64,000 bases of DNA. It comes from an uncultured Flavobacteriales bacterium. Its GTDB lineage: Bacteria; Bacteroidota; Bacteroidia; Flavobacteriales_D; Crocinitomicaceae. The stretch lies in assembly GCA_943789205.1 (NCBI GenBank), contig CALSTG010000001.1, forward strand, positions 1,850,435 to 1,914,434. The letters run 5' to 3'. The notes below the pieces were generated by a model. That model ran no database searches, was not told where the DNA came from, and saw only the letters and a program-made list of their open reading frames with translations. Shown here piece by piece: positions 47,527 to 55,768 of this stretch (its first letter is position 1; the number at the start of each line of letters is the position of its first letter). The position numbers were made by a program, and so were the translations under genes.

Positions 47527-48372
47527 ATGAGCTGGTTCAAGAGAAATAAAGAAGGTATAACGACAACGACAAGTGAAAAGAAGGAAGTTCCTGAAGGTCT
47601 GTGGTCGAAATGTTCAAATTGTAAAACAATTTTTACAAAGGGAGATTTAGAAAAGCTAAATTATGTCTGTAATCGATGCTCCCATCATGAGCGTATTGGT
47701 TCGCAAGAATATTTCTCCATAATCTTTGACAACGGCAAATTTTCAGAGCTTAACGCTAAGGTTGTATCAGGTGATCCTTTAGAATTTGAAGACACAAAAA
47801 AGTATGTTGATCGTGTAAAATCAACTCAAGACAAAACAGGTCTAACCGACGCAATAAGAACGGCAAAGGGGAAGTTGAACAAAAAAGATCTTGTTGTTGC
47901 AGCAATGGACTTTGGATTCATCGGAGGTTCAATGGGTTCTGTAATGGGTGAGAAAATCGCAAGAGCAATTGATGAGGCAATAAAACTTAAATGTCCAGTT
48001 ATAATCATTTCAAAATCTGGAGGAGCGCGAATGATGGAGGCAGGATTTTCTCTAATGCAAATGGCGAAAATTTCTGGTAAGTTAGGCCAGCTAGCAGATG
48101 CAGGATTGCCGTATGTTTCATATTTGACTGACCCGACGACTGGTGGTGTGACCGCCTCTTTTGCAATGCTTGGTGATATTAATGTTGCTGAACCAGGAGC
48201 GTTAATTGCCTTTGCAGGACCAAGAGTTGTTAAAGAAACCATAGGTCGTGATTTACCTGAAGGTTTCCAAACCTCTGAATTCTTATTGGATCATGGTTTT
48301 TTAGATTTTATAATAGATAGAACTGAAATTCGAGAGCGTTTGTCTCTTGCTTTAGAGTTGTTTTCTAAATAA
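47527..48372 (+). CDS. accD: Acetyl-CoA carboxylase carboxyltransferase subunit beta
   Basis: A 281-residue subunit that, with AccA, transfers the carboxyl group from biotin to acetyl-CoA to give malonyl-CoA for fatty acid synthesis. The N-terminal zinc ribbon is CSNCKTIF...CNRCSHHE; the crotonase-like core has GGSMGSVMGEKIARA, SGGARMMEAGFSLMQMAK and the TGGVTASFAMLGD loop. It follows fba. Confidence 0.96.
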   Translation: MSWFKRNKEGITTTTSEKKEVPEGLWSKCSNCKTIFTKGDLEKLNYVCNRCSHHERIGSQEYFSIIFDNGKFSELNAKVVSGDPLEFEDTKKYVDRVKSTQDKTGLTDAIRTAKGKLNKKDLVVAAMDFGFIGGSMGSVMGEKIARAIDEAIKLKCPVIIISKSGGARMMEAGFSLMQMAKISGKLGQLADAGLPYVSYLTDPTTGGVTASFAMLGDINVAEPGALIAFAGPRVVKETIGRDLPEGFQTSEFLLDHGFLDFIIDRTEIRERLSLALELFSK

Positions 48373-48408
48373 ATCCGAGAACAAATATTTTTAAACCAAA
48401 TCATTCTT

Positions 48409-48424
48409 TTTAGGGATTCCTAAA
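48409..48424 (+). terminator. Weak hairpin after accD
   Basis: TTTAGG-GATT-CCTAAA followed by a T-rich stretch, 37 bases after the accD stop. Short stem, so uncertain. Confidence 0.35.
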
Positions 48425-48439
48425 GTTTTCCTTTTTGCT

Positions 48440-48447
48440 TATTTTTG
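48440..48447 (+). promoter_or_regulatory. -7 element upstream of the PNGase F-like gene
   Basis: TATTTTTG, 15 bases before the ATG at 48463. Confidence 0.4.
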
Positions 48448-48462
48448 TGTAAAATCTAAACT

Positions 48463-51400
48463 ATGCATTCAAAACGTATCCTCACTATTATCTTGCTTTT
48501 ATGTTTTACTATGAGTGGGCACAATCTTTCTGCTCAAGATACCACTTGGGTTCAGACTTTTACTTTTGATTCCATAACCACAAGAAGAGCTGACTTTACA
48601 TTTCCTGAATCATTAGATGATCAGCGTTTTGAGAAGGTACTTATGTATTACAAATTAAAATGTAGTCCATTAACAACATGGGACCAGTATAACTGCGGCG
48701 AATGGGATTATCTCACATATACAAGGGTATTTGATCATACTGGTTTGTTTGATTCGGTTCGTGTAGACAGTGTGAAATATTTACACAACTATTCCTCTTT
48801 TAGTCCCTACGATTATGAACCATTTGGGTATACCTATAAAAATGCTCAGGAAGTATTACAACACCAACGAGAGCCAGAGGGTCTTGTAACAAATGTCTTA
48901 TCTCAGAATCAGAATGCTACAGCATTATATCCTTTTGATTTGAATCAATGGGGAGGGAAATATCAAATGTTGGTTTCCGCTCAAGAGTTGACTGCAGCAG
49001 GATTTAGTGCTGGTAATATTCAGTCGTTGTCTTTATATGTATCGAATATAGAAAACGGTGGTGAGTTGCTTCATCCACAGATTCGAATTAAAAGTACTTC
49101 AGATAATGAATTAACAACGATGCATCAGGATGATTTTATTACAGTCTACGACTTAAATCGTGACGCAATTGCCAATAACGAGCTTGAGATAGGAGCTAAT
49201 GAGTTCTACTTTTTTCAGCCATTTGAGTGGTCTGGTAATGATAATTTAATCATTGAGTTTTCATTTGATCAAGGTGTTCCTCCAAGCAATCAATTAGAGT
49301 TTGAAACAGAAGCTGTCCAAAATCAAGGCGCATTAAATTACAGTTCAAAAAATGGAGTGCTACATTTTGATGGTTCTAATCATGCATTGCTAGAAATGTC
49401 AGACCTGGACATGGGTGATGATTTAACCATTTCTATGTGGGTGAAAGGTGATGGCAATACAGGGTCAAATACCTCATTATTAGAGGCGTATGATACGCTG
49501 AATCAACGAGTGATAAATATCCATATGCCATGGAGCAATAGTCGTATTTATTGGGATTGTGGAGAAGGTTCAGGGTATGACAGAATCGACGCGGACATGT
49601 CAGCGGCAGACATAGATGATGAATGGCATCATTGGGCATTTGTGAAATCTCAAGGTACAGGTGAAATGTTTATTTATCGTGATGGTGAACAATGGCATAG
49701 TGGTTCAGGATTTACTAAATCTGTGGGTTACGTGCACCGATTTGTTTTAGGAGCAAATAAAAACCTTGGGAATTCATGGAAGGGACGCATTGATGATTTT
49801 CAAGTATTTTCTGCCGCTTTAGATGCCAACACCATCAATTTATGGCATAGAAAGAAGCTCAGCAACGCACATCCAAATTGGAATGATTTGAAAGTGGCTT
49901 ACAGCTTTGACAATATTCCTCTTGCGCTTGATTTAAGTGAAAATAATTATTTATTGATGCCATCAGCTACTGGAATGTTTGACTTTAGTGAATATCCCGT
50001 GGCGGGAGTTGACTCAGATGCCCGACGTATGAGAATAGGCTTTGCTTCAGGTGATGCGGTAAATGAATATACTGAGATACTTCGCTGGAAAGATGAACGC
50101 ATTGAACCAGAGGTGTTATTTGAGTTTTCATCCATAGATAGACATTTTGAAATAACGAATGCATTTGCATGTGCGCCTCGGGGAACAGAAGTAAAGGTTG
50201 ATATTTCGGGTAATATTGTTTCTGAGACTGACTATGCTACTTCTGAAACAAAAATCAATGAACAAATTACCTACTATGAAAAACCTTATGAGATTATTCA
50301 CGATGTTGAAATCGCAAGATATATCACTCCATATGGGATTCAATTTGATCTAGGTCCTAATGGTTTTTCTTGGATTTATGATGTTACCGATTATCAAGAC
50401 TATCTCAAAGGAATTGTAGATTTAGCTGCTCACAACACACAAGAATTGTTAGACCTTAGTTTTGCTTTTGTAGAGGGAATTCCTCCTCGAGACGTACATA
50501 AAAGAGAGCCTATATGGTCTGACTTTAGATCTTATGGTTTTTCGGCTATGGCTGCAGATGACGTTCTTCAAGAAAAAAAAGTGTTCCTTCAAGATACTTC
50601 GTCAGGGTTTAAAATTAAAACAAGAATGTCTGGACACGGTCAAGTTGGAAACGCCGCATGTTGCGAATGGGTTTCAAATGACCACAGCATAAAAGTAGAT
50701 GGCGTAACACGATTTGAATGGGATATTTTTGAAGAAGAAGATTGCGGTACCAACCCCCTCATAGGTCAAGGAGGTACATGGCCTTATGCTCGGGAAGGTT
50801 GGTGTCCTGGAGATAAGGTTAAAGAATATGAGTTTGAACTCACACCGTTTGTTACTTCTGGTGATTCTGTAGCTCTTGATTATGTCATTAATCAAGTTCC
50901 AGGATTTGATCCTGGTCAAGGTGGTGGTAATTATAGGGCGGCCTACGACCTTATTTCTTATTCTGCACCGAATTTCCAAAATGATGCTGCCATTACTGAG
51001 GTTTTAAATCCTAGTAATTATGAATATTATAGAAAATGGAATCCTACGTGTTCTAATCCGCGAGTGATATTGAGAAATACTGGCGCACAGCCTTTGACAT
51101 CTTGCACGATTCAATGTTGGATAACATATGGTGATAATATAGAATTTGAATGGACCGGGAATCTTGGGTTTATGGAGGAAGAAATTGTTGAAATTCCAGT
51201 TACTTCTAATGCTTGGTGGACTGATTTGGATCAAAACATGACCTTTACAGCTTATGTTAGAAATGTCAATGGAATATTCGGAAACGATGATTATTTACAA
51301 AATAGCGTGAAGACATCTAAATTCGATGCGCCTGAAATGATTGATGGACCTTTCTTTGTTTGGTTTACAACCAATAATAGAGCAAATGAAAACTATTATG

Positions 51401-51948
51401 AATTGTTTGATGGGGCAGGGAATTTGATATTTGAAAGAGGCCAACTTCAAAACAATACACAATACAAAGATACCTTTGATTTGGCACCTGGTTGCTATTC
51501 CATTGTATTGACAGATACGGATGATGATGGTTTATCATTTTGGTACTCGGCTCAAGTTGAGGGTGAAACGCCTGGGGCATTTAGACTCAGAAAAGTTGGG
51601 GGTAGTTATATAGAAATATTTCCTCCTGACTTTGGTAGTCAGCATAGATTTGATTTTTCTGTGGATTTCACGCTTGGACTGGATGAACCAGCAATAAGAA
51701 ATGTAATTAAAGTCTTTCCAAACCCAGCAATAAATGAACTTACAATTGAGCTAGAGGGAAGTGTAGACGGTTCCGCAAGAATAGAAATACTTGACTTGTC
51801 AGGTAGAATTATTGTGAACGACGAAATGAATGCAACGATGAATTTTGCAGAATATATAACAGATGTGAGTCAATTTAATAAAGGAAGCTACTTAATAAAA
51901 GTCTATACCTCCAATGGAGTATCATTAGCAAAGTTTATAAAGTCATAA
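48463..51948 (+). CDS. T9SS-exported PNGase F-like protein with inserted LamG domain
   Basis: A 1161-residue secreted protein with signal peptide (ending LSAQ). Residues about 44-95 match the start of the PNGase F N-terminal domain: FTFPE, then a Cys-rich loop and CGEWDY, placing D82 at the catalytic Asp60 of PNGase F. A concanavalin-like LamG domain (about 297-460: VLHFDGSN, DEWHHWAFVKS, GRIDDFQVF) is inserted. The PNGase fold resumes at about 619 (RYITPYG, DVTDYQDYL) and its C-terminal domain has CCEW with E735 at the position of Glu206 and REGWCPG. I could not place Glu118. A T9SS sorting domain ends the protein (FPNPAINELTIE). It probably binds or removes N-linked glycans from glycoproteins; activity is uncertain. 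Confidence 0.82.
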   Translation: MHSKRILTIILLLCFTMSGHNLSAQDTTWVQTFTFDSITTRRADFTFPESLDDQRFEKVLMYYKLKCSPLTTWDQYNCGEWDYLTYTRVFDHTGLFDSVRVDSVKYLHNYSSFSPYDYEPFGYTYKNAQEVLQHQREPEGLVTNVLSQNQNATALYPFDLNQWGGKYQMLVSAQELTAAGFSAGNIQSLSLYVSNIENGGELLHPQIRIKSTSDNELTTMHQDDFITVYDLNRDAIANNELEIGANEFYFFQPFEWSGNDNLIIEFSFDQGVPPSNQLEFETEAVQNQGALNYSSKNGVLHFDGSNHALLEMSDLDMGDDLTISMWVKGDGNTGSNTSLLEAYDTLNQRVINIHMPWSNSRIYWDCGEGSGYDRIDADMSAADIDDEWHHWAFVKSQGTGEMFIYRDGEQWHSGSGFTKSVGYVHRFVLGANKNLGNSWKGRIDDFQVFSAALDANTINLWHRKKLSNAHPNWNDLKVAYSFDNIPLALDLSENNYLLMPSATGMFDFSEYPVAGVDSDARRMRIGFASGDAVNEYTEILRWKDERIEPEVLFEFSSIDRHFEITNAFACAPRGTEVKVDISGNIVSETDYATSETKINEQITYYEKPYEIIHDVEIARYITPYGIQFDLGPNGFSWIYDVTDYQDYLKGIVDLAAHNTQELLDLSFAFVEGIPPRDVHKREPIWSDFRSYGFSAMAADDVLQEKKVFLQDTSSGFKIKTRMSGHGQVGNAACCEWVSNDHSIKVDGVTRFEWDIFEEEDCGTNPLIGQGGTWPYAREGWCPGDKVKEYEFELTPFVTSGDSVALDYVINQVPGFDPGQGGGNYRAAYDLISYSAPNFQNDAAITEVLNPSNYEYYRKWNPTCSNPRVILRNTGAQPLTSCTIQCWITYGDNIEFEWTGNLGFMEEEIVEIPVTSNAWWTDLDQNMTFTAYVRNVNGIFGNDDYLQNSVKTSKFDAPEMIDGPFFVWFTTNNRANENYYELFDGAGNLIFERGQLQNNTQYKDTFDLAPGCYSIVLTDTDDDGLSFWYSAQVEGETPGAFRLRKVGGSYIEIFPPDFGSQHRFDFSVDFTLGLDEPAIRNVIKVFPNPAINELTIELEGSVDGSARIEILDLSGRIIVNDEMNATMNFAEYITDVSQFNKGSYLIKVYTSNGVSLAKFIKS

Positions 51949-51962
51949 TCAAGTAAAGGGAC

Positions 51963-52910
51963 TTACAGTTCGAAACGATCATTTTTTTGAGCAATATGGT
52001 ATCCTTCTTTTATAATAGTCTTATACTCTTTGCTCCTTCTGTCGAGAACAGGATTTGTGTGATTGAAATGAATGAAGTGAATTTTCTTACGTTCGTTTTT
52101 CGAAAGCGGCTGAAATAATTGGATAGATTCCTCTATCGAGGGATGAGGAATCTCAGCAATATCTCTGTGCCCGATTTCTACTCCACTGAAGAAGGTGCCG
52201 TCAATGAAAGCATAATCCACTTTGGCAATCTCTGTTATGATATCTTTTTCCCATTTTGACCATTTATCTATATCTGGAATGAATAAGGCTGACTTTTCGT
52301 TACCGGATATTATGTATCCTACTGTTTCAGAATATTCATCGCGATGTGGAACAAGTATTGGAGTAACTGTCAGGTTTTTATCTAGAACTTTGGCTTTCTC
52401 ATTTTCAAGCGTAATTAACTTGATGTTTTCATTTTTTACAAGTTGGTCCCATGGGCCGTTCATAGTTAAGAATTCTTGCATTTGTTCCATAGAAAAAACA
52501 GGGAGCTTATTGCAGTTCATAGCTTCTTTCCCAAAGTACATTAAACCTGTATAATGGCCAATGTGTGCGTGTGTCAAAAATATTCCGTTGGGCATTTGAT
52601 ATAGGTTAGAAATACGCTGTAAATGTGCTAGCTGCATAGATATGTTTGGAGTGGCTTCAAATAAATATTGCTGGTTACGGTCATGATCTATGAGCCCAAG
52701 AGAAACCACCATTCGGTCAGATAAACCGCTTTTTAATAAAGCTTTACAGCATTCCTTTTCACATCCTACCTGAGGAGATCCAGCATCCTGTACGGTGCCT
52801 AAAACAACTAATTCTATGCCCGTTTTCTTGGATTGTTTGTTTGATTTGGGAATACATGAGAATAGGCAAAACCATAAAATTATGATTACTAAGGCGACTT
52901 GTCTTTTCAT
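51963..52910 (-). CDS. PqqB-like MBL-fold lipoprotein
   Basis: About 315 residues from the ATG at 52910, which begins a lipoprotein signal (LFSC, Cys19); a longer upstream start would bury it. The body is a metallo-beta-lactamase fold of the PqqB/COG1235 type: LGTVQDAGSPQVGC with a CEKECC cluster, a metal-site segment LTHAHIGHYTG (Gly where HxHxDH has Asp), VPHRDEY, FIPDIDKW and a late IHFNHTNP. No other PQQ genes are present, so cofactor synthesis is unlikely. Next to a methyltransferase gene on the same strand (4-base gap). Confidence 0.8.
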   Translation of the reverse strand: MKRQVALVIIILWFCLFSCIPKSNKQSKKTGIELVVLGTVQDAGSPQVGCEKECCKALLKSGLSDRMVVSLGLIDHDRNQQYLFEATPNISMQLAHLQRISNLYQMPNGIFLTHAHIGHYTGLMYFGKEAMNCNKLPVFSMEQMQEFLTMNGPWDQLVKNENIKLITLENEKAKVLDKNLTVTPILVPHRDEYSETVGYIISGNEKSALFIPDIDKWSKWEKDIITEIAKVDYAFIDGTFFSGVEIGHRDIAEIPHPSIEESIQLFQPLSKNERKKIHFIHFNHTNPVLDRRSKEYKTIIKEGYHIAQKNDRFEL

Positions 52911-52914
52911 AGAT

Positions 52915-53727
52915 TCAATTTTCAAAAACCATAGCATAGACCATCGGTATTTTTTTACCAAGATGTTTTATCCTGAACTTTTCTTTTTCAAATTCTACCG
53001 TATTTTTAAAGCAGTCATAAGGCGAATAATCAAATTCTTTAAAAGTTCTCATTTTGAGACCTTGATCTAAAAAGGCGCTGGTGATTTCAGAAAGAGAATG
53101 GCTCCACCAAATAGACTTCGTTTCTTGATCGTTATCTCGATTTGCATAGCTTCCTTTTTCGATTTCAATATATGGCTCATCATTGAAATAGGAGTAGGAT
53201 ATCTTATCAAAATCATCATCAAACATCCAAAGTGTTGGATGAAAATCAACCAAAATAAATCGACCACCCTTTGTAAGTTGTTTTTGAATCACTTTTGCCC
53301 AATTTTCAATATCAGGAAGCCACCCAACAATTCCATAACTACTGAAAATTGTTTCAAATTTCGAATTCAATTTAGTGTTCATTTCATATACGTCAGCACA
53401 AATGAAATCAGTTTGCATACCCAATTCTTTTTTAAGTTCATTTGCCATCGCTATTGCTTTAGGGCTAAAATCTAATGCGGTAACTTTAGCACCTTTTTTT
53501 TCTAAACTAAAAGAATCCATACCGAAATGGCATTGGAGGTGTAAAATGGATTCATTTTTAATATCACCAAGTAAGTTCAGTTCAATGCTTTTGAGTGAAT
53601 TAACATCTTTTTTAAATTTTTTAAGGTCATAAAAGTCGGAATGGATATGCATCTCAGTGCGCGTATCCCATGACTTTCTATTTAATGTTAGCCATTCACT
53701 TATATTAATTTTAGTGTTCACTACCAT
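52915..53727 (-). CDS. Class I SAM-dependent methyltransferase
   Basis: A 270-residue Rossmann-fold methyltransferase. Motif I is ILHLQCHFGMDS (a diverged glycine loop), followed by VTALDFSPKAI and FICADVYEMN, and the late ILVDFHPTLWMFD. The substrate is unknown; the family resembles small-molecule methyltransferases. Its start overlaps the end of acs by 17 bases, so translation is likely coupled, and the lipoprotein hydrolase gene follows. Confidence 0.87.
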   Translation of the reverse strand: MVVNTKINISEWLTLNRKSWDTRTEMHIHSDFYDLKKFKKDVNSLKSIELNLLGDIKNESILHLQCHFGMDSFSLEKKGAKVTALDFSPKAIAMANELKKELGMQTDFICADVYEMNTKLNSKFETIFSSYGIVGWLPDIENWAKVIQKQLTKGGRFILVDFHPTLWMFDDDFDKISYSYFNDEPYIEIEKGSYANRDNDQETKSIWWSHSLSEITSAFLDQGLKMRTFKEFDYSPYDCFKNTVEFEKEKFRIKHLGKKIPMVYAMVFEN

Positions 53728-55603
53728 TCTTTATATGTTCCACAACTTCAGGGTTCAGCAGAGTGCTAATGTCTCCTAAATCGCCAGGATTGCCCTCTGC
53801 AATTTTTCTTAGAATGCGTCGCATGATTTTACCCGACCGTGTTTTTGGCAATCCATTTGTGAACTGAATTTTATCTAGCTTGGCAATCGGTCCGATTTTC
53901 GAGGCTATAAGATTATTGATTGCTGCTTTTAATTTATCAGTATTCTCAACCTGTGTTTTTAATGTAACAAAACCATAAAGCGCTTTTCCTTTGATCTCGT
54001 GTGGAAAACCTACGATGGCAGACTCTGCTATATCAGGATGCTCATTTATGGCATCTTCTATAGGAGCTGTTCCAAGGTTGTGGCCGGAAACAATAATTAC
54101 ATCATCTACACGTCCGGTGATACGATACATGCCTTCACGATTTCTTAAGGCTCCATCTCCAGTGAAATAATAACCTGGATAAGCAGTGAAATAAGTTTCT
54201 TTGTATCTTTTATGATCACCCCATATGGTTCTGGCAATAGAGGGCCAAGGGGATTTTATGCAAAGCCTTCCCTCTCCTTCAAGTTCTTCTATTTCGTCTC
54301 CATTATCATCCATTAAAACGGGTTGCACTCCTGGCAATGGCGTAGTTGCATATGTTGGGATTTGTGGAGAGACATTTGGTATAGGTGAAATTAGAATGCC
54401 CCCAGTTTCAGTTTGCCACCAAGTATCTACAACAGGACAAGTTTCTTTGCCGATATTTTTGTGATACCATTGCCAAGCTTCTTCATTTATAGGTTCACCT
54501 ACTGAACCTATTACTTTTAAACTTTTTAAGCTGTATTTATTGACATGCGCTATAGACTCCTTTGCTAGAGCTCGAATCGCGGTTGGTGCTGTATAGAATT
54601 GATTTACGCCAAACTTATCGACAATATCCCAGAAGCGGCCTGGGTTTGGGTATGTCGGAATGCCTTCGAACATAATTGAAGTTGCACCGTTTAGTAACGG
54701 TCCATAAAGAATATAAGAATGTCCTGTAATCCAACCTATATCAGCAGTGCACCAATATACATCTCCTGGTTCGTAAGCAAAAACATTTTTAAATGTATAT
54801 GCCGTATATACCATGTATCCACCTGTCGTATGGACCATACCTTTTGGCCTTCCTGTTGAACCAGATGTATACAGTATAAACAGAGGGTCCTCTGAATCCA
54901 TTGGCTCTGCTTTGTGTTTATCTGATACTTCAGATAATATATCTTTTAAATAAATGTCTCGATTATCAAGCATGCTTGTTTCAGTATTCGTTCGTTCTGC
55001 TACCAAAACATTTTGAACACATGGACAAGTTATTAAAGCCTCATCTACGATGCCTTTTAAATCAATCGTTTTATTACCTCTAAAACCTCCATCAGCAGTA
55101 ATTACAATTTTACATTGGGAGTCATTGATACGAGCGGCTAGTGCGGAAGAAGAAAATCCAGCGAAAATAACAGAATGTATGGCCCCAATTCTTGCACACG
55201 CAAGTACACTAATTGCAAGCTCGGGAATCATTGGTAGGTAAACAGCGACTCGGTCTCCTTTTTTAATACCTACAGATAACAGTGCATTTGCCATTTTACA
55301 AACTTTCTGATGCAAGTTTTTATAAGTGATGTGCGTTGCAACTTCTTTCGGTGAATTGGGTTCAAAAATAATTGCTGTCTCATCAGCTTTATTCTCGAGA
55401 TGACGATCAATGCAGTTTTCTGTGATATTCGTCTTACCACCTTTGAACCATGAGAACTGAGCTTCACTCATGTCATATTCACATACGGAATTCCACTTTT
55501 GACTCCAATCGAAACCATTAGCAATATTTCCCCAAAACATTTCAGGCTCCTCAATTCCTTGTTTGTAGCTATCTTGATATTTTTCTAAGGTGTTAATTTT
55601 CAT
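53711..55603 (-). CDS. acs: Acetyl-CoA synthetase
   Basis: About 630 residues from the ATG at 55603; a TTG two codons earlier is possible. It activates acetate to acetyl-CoA via acetyl-AMP. Signatures are YTSGSTGRPKGMVHTTGGY, WCTADIGWITGHSY, the VDTWWQTETGG core and the C-terminal TRSGKIMRRILRKIA, whose Lys is the acetylation-controlled residue. Family length. The divergent intergenic region holds nested hairpins. The methyltransferase and hydrolase genes follow on the same strand. Confidence 0.96.
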   Translation of the reverse strand: MKINTLEKYQDSYKQGIEEPEMFWGNIANGFDWSQKWNSVCEYDMSEAQFSWFKGGKTNITENCIDRHLENKADETAIIFEPNSPKEVATHITYKNLHQKVCKMANALLSVGIKKGDRVAVYLPMIPELAISVLACARIGAIHSVIFAGFSSSALAARINDSQCKIVITADGGFRGNKTIDLKGIVDEALITCPCVQNVLVAERTNTETSMLDNRDIYLKDILSEVSDKHKAEPMDSEDPLFILYTSGSTGRPKGMVHTTGGYMVYTAYTFKNVFAYEPGDVYWCTADIGWITGHSYILYGPLLNGATSIMFEGIPTYPNPGRFWDIVDKFGVNQFYTAPTAIRALAKESIAHVNKYSLKSLKVIGSVGEPINEEAWQWYHKNIGKETCPVVDTWWQTETGGILISPIPNVSPQIPTYATTPLPGVQPVLMDDNGDEIEELEGEGRLCIKSPWPSIARTIWGDHKRYKETYFTAYPGYYFTGDGALRNREGMYRITGRVDDVIIVSGHNLGTAPIEDAINEHPDIAESAIVGFPHEIKGKALYGFVTLKTQVENTDKLKAAINNLIASKIGPIAKLDKIQFTNGLPKTRSGKIMRRILRKIAEGNPGDLGDISTLLNPEVVEHIKNGSEH

Positions 55604-55636
55604 TTTCAATCTATTTATGCCTAACTATAAAAATAA

Positions 55637-55677
55637 GAGTATTATTTAAAACCTTATTTTTAACATAAGACATACTC
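55637..55677. repeat. Nested inverted repeat upstream of acs
   Basis: Outer arms GAGTAT (55637-55642) and ATACTC (55672-55677) enclose an inner hairpin CTTAT/ATAAG (55653-55657, 55665-55669). It lies 34 bases upstream of the acs start in the divergent region, possibly a regulator site or an mRNA leader structure. Confidence 0.4.
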
Positions 55678-55729
55678 GATATGACAATAATCCATTTTAA
55701 TTCATCGCTCATCAACCTTTCAAGTATTT

Positions 55730-55751
55730 GTTCGTTAATTGACTAACGAAC
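55730..55751. promoter_or_regulatory. 22-bp perfect palindrome before the choice-of-anchor-B gene
   Basis: GTTCGTTA-ATTGAC-TAACGAAC, two perfect 8-base arms, followed by five T. It ends 17 bases before the ATG at 55769. The symmetry suits an operator; the T-run would also allow a leader terminator or attenuator. Confidence 0.5.
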
Positions 55752-55768
55752 TTTTTAATCAAAAAAAT

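Noticed and set aside
53098-53475. 125-residue open frame on the + strand opposite the methyltransferase gene
   Set aside because: It is antisense to a gene with clear methyltransferase motifs and has no promoter, start context or recognisable domain of its own.
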